Positions 8,218 through 14,086 of a stretch of 16,196 nt of DNA are shown here, piece by piece. Made by a program: the position numbers and the translations under genes. The DNA is from an uncultured Anaerolineaceae bacterium. GTDB taxonomy: Bacteria > Chloroflexota > Anaerolineae > Promineifilales > Promineifilaceae. Position 1 is the stretch's first letter; every line of letters begins with the position of its first letter. The notes under the pieces are model-generated. The model worked only from the letters and a program-made list of their open reading frames with translations. It made no database searches and had not been told where the DNA came from. The stretch spans positions 1 to 16,196 of the forward strand of contig CALBTC010000455.1 of the NCBI GenBank assembly GCA_937967805.1, read 5' to 3'.

Positions 8218-8841
8218 CTAGAGAACAATTGGCTGCTGCTCCACCTCACAATGGGCTGCCTCGATAATGCTCAATATCTCGCGCACCGCCCGCTCCTGAC
8301 GATCTTCGGCATTGATGACCCAGTAGTCAAATTCCTGAATCCGCTTCATCTCCTGGCGGGCAGCGGCAATGCGCAAATTGAGCCCTTCGGCCGTTTCCGA
8401 TTTACGCTCCCGCAAGCGGCGCACCAGCTCAGATTCCGTTTCCGTAGTCAGAAACACAGAAATGGCGTTGGGGATAATCTTGCGCACCGTGGCGGCCCCC
8501 TGAACATCCACGCGCATAATAACATCCCGTCCGCTGTTGAGCGCATCCCGAATTTGCTGTTTGGGAATGCCTTTGTAATCGTTGTAAACGACGGCGTATT
8601 CCAGCAGTTCATTGTTCTCAATCATTTCGGCAAATTCATCATTGCTAAAGAAAAAATAATCGACGCCGTGTGTTTCGCCCTCCCGCGGTGGCCGGGTGGT
8701 GGCCGTGACAACAAAGTAAAATCGTTCGGGATCGGTATCGATCAGTTTGCGAGCGATGGTGTCTTTGCCAACCCCAGAAGGGCCGGAGATGACAATAAGT
8801 TTGGGGTGATTTTCTTTTTGATACAAGCTGTACTCTACCAC
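8218..8841 (-). CDS. gmk: Guanylate kinase
   Basis: A 207-residue cytoplasmic enzyme that phosphorylates GMP to GDP with ATP, an essential step of purine nucleotide synthesis. The P-loop is GPSGVGKD (20-27), followed by the GMP-binding region TTRPPREGETHGVDYFF (48-64), the DVQGAATVR segment (112-120), the LID-like region around RRLRERKSETAEGLNLR, and FDYWVINAED near 171-180. Length is normal for the family. The P-loop has Asp27 where Ser or Thr is usual after the lysine. Start: a GTG at 8841 with GAGG 5 bases upstream. It converges on the protease across the shared terminator and is divergent from the FmdB-like gene. Its own promoter is unclear: only weak matches are seen on the minus strand of the 8842-8956 spacer. 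Confidence 0.95.
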   Translation of the reverse strand: MVEYSLYQKENHPKLIVISGPSGVGKDTIARKLIDTDPERFYFVVTATTRPPREGETHGVDYFFFSNDEFAEMIENNELLEYAVVYNDYKGIPKQQIRDALNSGRDVIMRVDVQGAATVRKIIPNAISVFLTTETESELVRRLRERKSETAEGLNLRIAAARQEMKRIQEFDYWVINAEDRQERAVREILSIIEAAHCEVEQQPIVL

Positions 8842-8875
8842 GTTAACCTCGATTTATGATTTTGGGTACGGCCGT

Positions 8876-8904
8876 TTGAAACCGCACCCGATGAAACATA
8901 TAAT
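8876..8904 (+). promoter_or_regulatory. Sigma-70-type promoter of the zinc-ribbon gene
   Basis: TTGAAA (8876-8881) and a perfect TATAAT (8899-8904) are separated by exactly 17 bases. Predicted transcription start is near 8911, giving a leader of about 46 bases. The octamer ACGGCCGT (8868-8875) directly abuts the -35 box. Confidence 0.75.
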
Positions 8905-8956
8905 AACTGCAAAATGAACACCGATCACAAGTTCACCAGGGAAGGAAAGTAGCATT

Positions 8957-9340
8957 ATGCCTTTTTATGATTATCGCTGCCAAAGCTGCCGTAAACCGGC
9001 CCGACTGCAATTTTCATACAGTGAGTACGGTAAAGTCCAACCCGTTTGCCCCCATTGCGGCAGCCAGGAGATGAAACGCCGCATCAGCCGCATAGCTGTC
9101 GCCAAATCAGAAGACAGCCGTCTGGACAGCATGATGGAAGGCGATCTCGCCGGTTTAGACGAAGACGATCCCCGCTCCTTGGGCAAATTCATGCGCAAAA
9201 TGAGTCAAGAAATGGGCGAAGAGATGGGGGACGAGTTTAATGAAGTGGTGGATCGGTTGGAAAAGGGCGAATCACCGGAAGCAATTGAGCAATCCATGCC
9301 CGATTTAGCCGCAGGCCTGGATTCCTCAGACGATATATAG
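8957..9340 (+). CDS. FmdB-family zinc-ribbon protein
   Basis: A 127-residue protein. Its N-terminal 40 residues form a zinc ribbon of the FmdB/CxxC type: MPFYDYRC with Cys8 and Cys11, then Cys31 and Cys34 in CPHC, followed by MKRRIS. The remainder is acidic, rich in Asp, Glu and Met, and predicted helical (RSLGKFMRKMSQEMGEEMGDEFNEVVDRLEKGESPEAIEQ). FmdB was named as a possible regulator of formamidase expression, but the family's function is not established, so no specific role is assigned. A GGAAGGAAAG stretch about 10 bases before the ATG serves as ribosome site, and a near-consensus promoter lies upstream. It is a single-gene unit that converges on tmk with only 4 bases between the two stop codons. 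Confidence 0.85.
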   Translation: MPFYDYRCQSCRKPARLQFSYSEYGKVQPVCPHCGSQEMKRRISRIAVAKSEDSRLDSMMEGDLAGLDEDDPRSLGKFMRKMSQEMGEEMGDEFNEVVDRLEKGESPEAIEQSMPDLAAGLDSSDDI

Positions 9341-9344
9341 TTCG

Positions 9345-9971
9345 TTAGCTATGAACTGTCTCCAGACGAGCCAACAGCGCACGCTGTAAATCTTGCTGAA
9401 CGGCCGTTATCGACCGATCCGCGTCAACAATTTCCCAGCGACTGGGGTTTTCAGCAATAAGCTGGCGATATCCTTCACGCACCCGTTGGTGAAACTGCAC
9501 CGTTTCCAGGTCAAGCCGGTTCATCTCCAGACCGCCATCCGTGCGTCGCGCTAACCCCCGTTCCACGTCAATATCCAGGAAAAACGTCAGGTCTGGCACC
9601 AGGCCGCCGGTGGCAATTTGAGTCACCTGCCGCAGATGCGCCAGGTTGAGGCCACGGCCGTATCCCTGGTAGGCCAGCGTGCTGTCGGCATAGCGATCAC
9701 ACAAGACGATTTTGCCCGCGGCCAGGGCTGGGCGAATCAACTCCCCCACCAACTGCGCCCGCGACGCCGAATAAAGCAGCATTTCCGTCGTCGGTATCAT
9801 GGCCGTGTTGGCCACGTTATGGACGCAGGCCCGAATCTCATCCCCAATGGGCGTCCCGCCCGGCTCCCGCGTGGTGACAACGGTTAAGCCACGCTGCTGC
9901 AAAAAAGAGGCCAGTAGAGCAATCTGGCTGGATTTGCCGCTGCCCTCTGGCCCCTCAAAAGTGACAAACAT
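9345..9971 (-). CDS. tmk: Thymidylate kinase (dTMP kinase)
   Basis: A 208-residue cytoplasmic enzyme converting dTMP to dTDP with ATP, needed for DNA synthesis. P-loop GPEGSGKS (7-14), substrate motif REPGGT (35-40), DRY motif (92-94) followed by DSTLAYQGYGRGL, DLTFFLDIDVERGLARR (128-143), and the C-terminal helix region DLQRALLARL. Length matches the family. ATG at 9971 is chosen because GGGA lies 7 bases before it; a TTG two codons upstream (9977) would sit too close to that site. It is the last gene of a three-gene minus-strand operon, 27 bases after the R3H ATPase gene. No terminator is visible in the 4-base tail-to-tail gap to the zinc-ribbon gene. Confidence 0.95.
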   Translation of the reverse strand: MFVTFEGPEGSGKSSQIALLASFLQQRGLTVVTTREPGGTPIGDEIRACVHNVANTAMIPTTEMLLYSASRAQLVGELIRPALAAGKIVLCDRYADSTLAYQGYGRGLNLAHLRQVTQIATGGLVPDLTFFLDIDVERGLARRTDGGLEMNRLDLETVQFHQRVREGYRQLIAENPSRWEIVDADRSITAVQQDLQRALLARLETVHS

Positions 9972-9998
9972 GCACAATTCCCTGATTAACCTGAATTT

Positions 9999-11654
9999 TT
10001 AACTGTTCTCACGGCTGGCGCTGAAGATGCGCACATACCGGTTCGGTTCTTTGCCATAGCTGTGCGAGACCAGATTGGCCTGGCGCACCAGTTGATGCTG
10101 GTAACGACGAATGGCCGAACCAACCGGCCGTAGATCGACAGACGCCTGCCCTGCCTGAATCAACTCAATGCCGCGCTCCGCCTCGGCAATGGCCGACTCA
10201 AACGGATCGGCGGAACTGGGAGCATCCAGATTCATTACCTGAACCAAGAAGCTCTCCATCTGGTTAGTGGTGTTGGCCCGCAGCACATACACTGGCGTGC
10301 GCCGCCGTTCAGCATCATTAATGAGCTGACGCCGCTTGCGATAATAGCTTTTCAGCGTCACCAGCACGTCAGCTTCTGGCAGCGTGTTCACCAGGGTGAT
10401 GTGCACCTTGAGCCGCTTGGCGGCCTGGATGAGCCGGTTACGGGCTACGCCGTAGGCAAACACATGCAGCGTCTCAGACTCTTCTTCGTATGGAACCGGC
10501 TCGGTAGGCAAAGCAGGTGCCTGTTTGCCATCACTAGACCGGCCGCTGCCGTTGGTGAAGATACGGCCGTTCCGCTCATCGCGCGTTTTTTCCCGGCGCG
10601 GACCGGCATCGCGCCGTCCCGTTACCGCGGCGGATGTCACCACGGCGCTTTGCTGCTCTACCTGCACCTGGCCGGCCTCATCGCGCGAGCGAAACTCCAC
10701 GCGGAACGGCTGGCCGCGCAGCATCGAATCCACCGAAGCCGTCACGTCTGGATGCACCAGCAGCTTCTCACGATCCTGAATCTCGATGAGGACATCAAAC
10801 GTCGGGGGAGCACGCCGCTCCAGCACCGTTTTTTGCGTCCCGCGCCGCCGCGCTTCGTCGTCAGACAGCGTCACGCTTTCGATGCCGCCGACCAGGTCAG
10901 ACAAGGTCGGATTGAGCAGCAAGTTTTCCAGCGTGTTGCCGTGGGCTGTGCCGATGAGCTGTACCGCCCGCTCATTGATCGTGCGGGCCGCGGCCGCTTC
11001 CCGCTCTCGGCCAATCTCATCAATGATAATCACTTCCGGATTGTGGTTTTCTACCGCTTCAATCATTGTTTCGTGCTGGTGAGCGGGACGCGGCACCTGC
11101 ATCCGGCGGGCGCGGCCGACAGCCGGATGGGGAATATCGCCATCGCCGCCAATTTCGTTGGAAGTGTCGACGATGACCACGCGCCGCTTTTCGGCCAAGA
11201 TGCGGGCCATTTCACGCAGCATGGTGGTCTTGCCCACGCCAGGACGGCCTAGCAGCAAAATGCTGTGGCCTTCGGCAACCATGTCTCCAATAATGTCGAT
11301 GGTGCCGTAAACGGCGCGACCCACGCGGCAGGTGAGACCCACCACTTCGCCCTTACGGTTGCGAATGCCGGAGATGCGGTGCAGGGTGCGGGCAATGCCA
11401 GCGCGATTGTCGTCATCAAAATCGCCAATGCCGTTTACCACGGCGGCGATGTCTGCGGCCGTTACTTCTTCCTGTCGCAAAATCAGTTCACCGTCCGTGT
11501 AGCGTGCCGTTGGCCGGCGGCCTAAATCCATAACAACTTCTAACAACTCAACTTCACGACCAATTGATTCAATTTTTTCGGCAATGGGTGCCGGTAATAT
11601 CGCTAATAGTTTTTGTAAATCTGCTTTCGCTTGTTCTGTTTGTGAAAGATTCAT
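9999..11654 (-). CDS. AAA ATPase with R3H nucleic-acid-binding domain (SpoIIIAA/Ycf45-like)
   Basis: A 551-residue protein. An N-terminal region (1-125) is followed by an AAA/RecA-like core resembling SpoIIIAA and the cyanobacterial/plastid Ycf45 proteins: Walker A GRPGVGKTT (136-144), VVIVDTSNEIGGDGDIPH (159-176), Walker B VIIIDEIGRE (208-217), then LIGTAHGN (233-240) as sensor region. A linker rich in Arg, Gly and Ser (about 335-385) leads to a C-terminal region (395-475) of unknown fold and an R3H domain at the end (Arg516 and His520 in RRYQH, then LVSHSYGKEPNRYV), which in other proteins binds single-stranded nucleic acid. Predicted to be an ATP-driven nucleic-acid-binding protein; the exact role is not established. 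ATG at 11654, 11 bases after the GNAT-like gene, so co-transcribed; ribosome site weak. Confidence 0.9.
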   Translation of the reverse strand: MNLSQTEQAKADLQKLLAILPAPIAEKIESIGREVELLEVVMDLGRRPTARYTDGELILRQEEVTAADIAAVVNGIGDFDDDNRAGIARTLHRISGIRNRKGEVVGLTCRVGRAVYGTIDIIGDMVAEGHSILLLGRPGVGKTTMLREMARILAEKRRVVIVDTSNEIGGDGDIPHPAVGRARRMQVPRPAHQHETMIEAVENHNPEVIIIDEIGREREAAAARTINERAVQLIGTAHGNTLENLLLNPTLSDLVGGIESVTLSDDEARRRGTQKTVLERRAPPTFDVLIEIQDREKLLVHPDVTASVDSMLRGQPFRVEFRSRDEAGQVQVEQQSAVVTSAAVTGRRDAGPRREKTRDERNGRIFTNGSGRSSDGKQAPALPTEPVPYEEESETLHVFAYGVARNRLIQAAKRLKVHITLVNTLPEADVLVTLKSYYRKRRQLINDAERRRTPVYVLRANTTNQMESFLVQVMNLDAPSSADPFESAIAEAERGIELIQAGQASVDLRPVGSAIRRYQHQLVRQANLVSHSYGKEPNRYVRIFSASRENS

Positions 11655-11665
11655 GTATGTATTGG

Positions 11666-12742
11666 TTAACTCTTCTCAAAAATCGGTTTGGGAGTTGAAG
11701 GTCTTTTTTTGGTTTCCTTCCGCTCCTTTTTTTTGTATTGTCGGATGAGTGGGGCTGTTGGCGAAATGCCTTGAGCCTCCAGCGCTGCTGAGAGGTCCGT
11801 AAGCGGCCTGGCTGCTTTTTGCACGATGTGCTTTACCATCACCGCCTGGCTGCCCCACAGGGTAAAGCCAGAACGTTGCAGTGCATTTTGCACCCAGCTT
11901 TGGTAGCGGCGCACGCAGCAGTAAATGGGACGGGTGGCAGCGGCAGGCGTCTGGCGCACAACGGCCGTAATAATCTGGTCGGCCTGCGCTTCGGCACTGG
12001 GATGGATAAATAGTCGCATCCAGGTGGCCACCGGTCCCACATGAACATGGACAAAGGCAGCTAATTCATTCTCTTCATGTAACACCCAACCTGCCCCATC
12101 GTGTAGTGGCGGCATCGGCTCCACTAACTGTACCAGGCGGGGGACTGTATTGGCATACAACAGCTGAATGTCCCAATCATCTTCCGCCTGGCGGGGTCTC
12201 AAAAAATTGGTTTCTTTCTCTTTTTTGCCGGCTGCCTCGCCGTTGGCCAACACCCAGACATCCTGCCGGGTATAAACGACAAAGCCGGCGCGCCGTAACA
12301 CCGGCAGTTCATCACTCACTTCGTCAACTTCAGCTACCAAACTATGAATGCCGCGCTGGCCGGCTTCTATCACGGCTTGATCCAGCAGCGGCAGCCAGGC
12401 ATCTTCATTTACCTGATACGGCCGTTCGCCATTTGCAGTTTGTGTGCCGGAAACGGCCGTGCCGTTGCCATCACCGGCAATTTGTCCCTCACCCGTTGAG
12501 CTCAAATACAAAATATGGGCATGCACGCTTTCATCGTCCAGACAAAGCTGAATAAAGCCGGCCATCCCATTCTTGTCGGATTTCCAAACATACGTGGGAA
12601 AATCCCCGCCCACCAGACTAAAAAGCGCGCCCCGCGTGGGATGCAAATTTTTAGTCAGGGCAGATTCCGTATGGAGGGAAACGCCCAGTTCACTCAAACG
12701 GTGAACAAGAGGCAAATCACGTAAGTTAAACGGTCTAATCAT
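11666..12742 (-). CDS. GNAT-like acetyltransferase-fold protein, probably two tandem domains
   Basis: A 358-residue protein of uncertain function. The opening MIRPFNLRDLPLVHRLSELG is typical of a GNAT first strand and helix. The middle (LLDQAVIEAGQRGIHSLVAEVDEVSDELPVLRRAGFVVYTRQDVWVL) matches the second half of a GNAT fold, and a second, weaker copy follows (WMRLFIHPSAEAQADQIITAVVRQ ... QNALQRSGFTLWGSQAVMVKH). I see no convincing acetyl-CoA-binding R/QxxGxG/A loop, so it may be catalytically degenerate. A Gly/Thr-rich linker near residues 95-110 carries two copies of the ACGGCCGT octamer. The tail is very basic (KKKERKETKKRPS). ATG at 12742 is preferred to a TTG at 12769 because the predicted transcription start lies only a few bases upstream of the ATG. 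First gene of the operon with the R3H ATPase and tmk. Confidence 0.65.
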   Translation of the reverse strand: MIRPFNLRDLPLVHRLSELGVSLHTESALTKNLHPTRGALFSLVGGDFPTYVWKSDKNGMAGFIQLCLDDESVHAHILYLSSTGEGQIAGDGNGTAVSGTQTANGERPYQVNEDAWLPLLDQAVIEAGQRGIHSLVAEVDEVSDELPVLRRAGFVVYTRQDVWVLANGEAAGKKEKETNFLRPRQAEDDWDIQLLYANTVPRLVQLVEPMPPLHDGAGWVLHEENELAAFVHVHVGPVATWMRLFIHPSAEAQADQIITAVVRQTPAAATRPIYCCVRRYQSWVQNALQRSGFTLWGSQAVMVKHIVQKAARPLTDLSAALEAQGISPTAPLIRQYKKKERKETKKRPSTPKPIFEKS

Positions 12743-12751
12743 CTGTTTTAA

Positions 12752-12780
12752 AGTGTAGCAGTCGCCCAAAAGCTAGACAA
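12752..12780 (-). promoter_or_regulatory. Candidate promoter of the GNAT-R3H-tmk operon
   Basis: On the minus strand TTGTCT (12775-12780) and TACACT (12752-12757) are spaced by exactly 17 bases. Each matches 4 of 6 consensus bases. The predicted start point, near 12745, would leave almost no leader before the ATG at 12742, so the mRNA may be leaderless. The -35 box is also one of the AGACAA half-sites described in the next entry. Confidence 0.4.
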
Positions 12781-12830
12781 GCATCCTTTTGTCTATGCTG
12801 ACAACGTTCATCAATTGATAAGACAAAAGG
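12774..12830. repeat. Overlapping inverted repeats with three AGACAA half-sites
   Basis: CCTTTTGTCT (12785-12794) and AGACAAAAGG (12821-12830) form a perfect 10-bp inverted repeat around a 26-base loop. TAGACAA (12774-12780) and TTGTCTA (12789-12795) form a second, mutually exclusive 7-bp hairpin. The loop contains the palindrome ATCAATTGAT (12810-12819). AGACAA thus occurs at 12775, inverted at 12789, and at 12821. Position over the operon's -35 suggests an operator; alternative RNA hairpins are another reading. Confidence 0.6.
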
Positions 12831-12952
12831 CCCGAATTTTCCATGCTTACAGTCTATAGAACAGTGTTCTGCATCGGTGTACGCACGCCTAATTATACCG
12901 CAAAAGCAAGCCATTATCCCCTTACAAAATTCCTTACCTTCACCACTAAACG

Positions 12953-12961
12953 TGTTATAAT
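12953..12961 (+). promoter_or_regulatory. Extended -10 promoter of the sdh operon, in a 360-base divergent spacer
   Basis: TGTTATAAT (12953-12961) is a perfect extended -10, identical to the one before the NACHT gene; the best -35 is a weak TTACCT (12934-12939). Predicted start is near 12968, giving a leader of about 135 bases before sdhC. The leader carries a 6-bp hairpin TTGCTC/GAGCAA (around 12999-13018) and another at the ribosome site. The rest of the 12743-13102 spacer, apart from the inverted repeats near 12800, shows nothing gene-like. Confidence 0.55.
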
Positions 12962-13073
12962 GAACCCCGACTTGATTTCATGTGAAGGCGAAACCGTTTG
13001 TTGCTCTCACTGGAGCAAACGACCCATATCCTCTTCAGGTCCATTCAAACAGCGGTGCGCCGTTTACAAAATT

Positions 13074-13098
13074 TCCACTTAACAAGTGGAGGAAGGAG
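13074..13098 (+). promoter_or_regulatory. Hairpin joined to the sdhC ribosome binding site
   Basis: TCCACTT (13074-13080) and AAGTGGA (13084-13090) form a 7-bp stem with an AAC loop. The purine-rich ribosome site GGAGGAAGGAG (13088-13098) starts inside the 3' arm, and AAGGAG ends 4 bases before the ATG at 13103. This site fixes the sdhC start at 13103 rather than at an in-frame ATG 105 bases upstream. Confidence 0.65.
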
Positions 13099-13102
13099 AT
13101 AC

Positions 13103-13549
13103 ATGTCATCTTTAATACTCACTATACGCGAGAGTGTGCGGTATCGTGGGAAGAGCGGTCATTATAGCTGGATTGCCCATCGCATATCCGGGTTAGCCAT
13201 TTTAGGCTTTCTGGTGATACACGTATGGGATACGGCCAATGCACATTTTTACCCGGAGCTGTACGCCTGGTCACTGGAGTTGTTTAAACATCCCCTCTTT
13301 GCCGTTGGCGAAATAGGCATCATGGCTGCTGTTCTTTATCATGCCTTCAATGGTATTCGCATCACCATTTTGGACTTTAAGCCGGAATGGTGGAAATATC
13401 AGCAGCGCAGCGCCACCATTGTTTGGGTGTTGTTTGCCGTCATATTTGTTCCCATCGGCATTTACATGTTTATTGAATTTTTCGGCCGTTGCAGCGAGTT
13501 GGGTGCCGCCTGCTGGCAAATCCCCCGCGTGAGCGATTTTACAGGCTAA
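13103..13549 (+). CDS. sdhC: Succinate dehydrogenase membrane anchor, cytochrome b subunit
   Basis: A 148-residue membrane protein, one of the two anchors of complex II, which holds the catalytic subunits to the membrane and helps form the quinone site and haem pocket. Three hydrophobic helices lie at about 25-45, 66-88 and 103-125. The family opening is present (GHYSWIAHRISGLAILGFLVIH), and His80 in LYHAFNGIRITILDF lines up with the haem-ligand histidine of SdhC proteins (YHxxxGIR). The start is set by the strong ribosome site directly upstream; a longer frame reaches back to 12998 but its first 35 codons lack membrane or family features. First gene of sdhCDAB; sdhD follows after 15 bases. 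Confidence 0.9.
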   Translation: MSSLILTIRESVRYRGKSGHYSWIAHRISGLAILGFLVIHVWDTANAHFYPELYAWSLELFKHPLFAVGEIGIMAAVLYHAFNGIRITILDFKPEWWKYQQRSATIVWVLFAVIFVPIGIYMFIEFFGRCSELGAACWQIPRVSDFTG

Positions 13550-13564
13550 GGGAGCAAATAAATT

Positions 13565-13987
13565 ATGACATCTGCAACACCCTCAATTACGCGCCGCAAG
13601 GTACAAGTGCAATATAATTTTGAGCGATATGCCTACTTGTTTATGCGCATGTCTGGTCTGATTTTATTGATTTTGGCAGTGGGTCACATGATCATTCAGC
13701 ATGTGCTTAACAGCAGCGGCAATCTAACCCTCATATTTGTCGCCGAGCAGTGGAACTCCTGGGGCTGGAAAGTGTATGACATCTTCTTGCTCTTGTTCGC
13801 CATTCCCCACGGCGTTAACGGCCTGCGCAGCGTGTTGGAGGATTACATTCACAATCCCCGCGTGATGAAAACGATCAATATCGTCTTGGCCGTTTTTGTG
13901 GTCGTAACCGTTATTTGGGCCGCGATTGGCATCTCGCTTTTTGATCCGGAAGCTGCTCGTCAGGCTGCGCAAAATTTACCTGGTTAA
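13565..13987 (+). CDS. sdhD: Succinate dehydrogenase membrane anchor, second hydrophobic subunit
   Basis: A 140-residue membrane protein and partner of SdhC in complex II. Three hydrophobic helices at about 28-50, 68-90 and 103-125. His82 in AIPHGVNGLRSVLEDY matches the second haem-ligand position of SdhD-type anchors (HxxxGxxxVLxDY). The N-terminus (MTSATPSITRRKVQVQYNFERYAYLFMRMSG in the frame) is cytoplasmic-looking and basic. GGGAG about 12 bases before the ATG is a loosely spaced ribosome site. It lies 15 bases after sdhC and 99 bases before sdhA; the latter gap holds a palindromic repeat. Two haem histidines, one in each anchor, suggest a haem b-containing enzyme like that of E. coli, but this rests on alignment by eye. 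Confidence 0.88.
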   Translation: MTSATPSITRRKVQVQYNFERYAYLFMRMSGLILLILAVGHMIIQHVLNSSGNLTLIFVAEQWNSWGWKVYDIFLLLFAIPHGVNGLRSVLEDYIHNPRVMKTINIVLAVFVVVTVIWAAIGISLFDPEAARQAAQNLPG

Positions 13988-13989
13988 AT

Positions 13990-14055
13990 TTAATTACTGA
14001 ATGTAATTAAGTAATCGAGTAACTAACTGGATCAATTACCCAATTACAAAATTAC
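13990..14055. repeat. Palindromic spacer of period-8 GTAAT units between sdhD and sdhA
   Basis: The left arm has GTAATTAA (14003), GTAATCGA (14011) and GTAACTAA (14019), exactly 8 bases apart. The right arm has the inverse unit, CAATTAC (14033), CAATTAC (14041) and AAATTAC (14049), again 8 apart, so the arms form a large imperfect palindrome. A further 8-bp hairpin TTAATTAC/GTAATTAA (13990-13997, 14003-14010) competes with it. No T-run that would make a clear terminator of sdhCD transcripts directly follows the central hairpin, though ATTTTTAC lies just downstream. Confidence 0.75.
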
Positions 14056-14086
14056 AATTTTTACTCCAAAAAAGTGCAGGATAAAC

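Noticed and set aside
10401..11252. Long open frame on the + strand opposite the R3H ATPase gene
   Set aside because: His/Arg-rich translation typical of an antisense shadow of a high-GC gene; the minus-strand gene has clear motifs.
12843..13082. 79-codon + strand frame in the sdh leader
   Set aside because: No domain, no ribosome site, and it spans the predicted sdh promoter.
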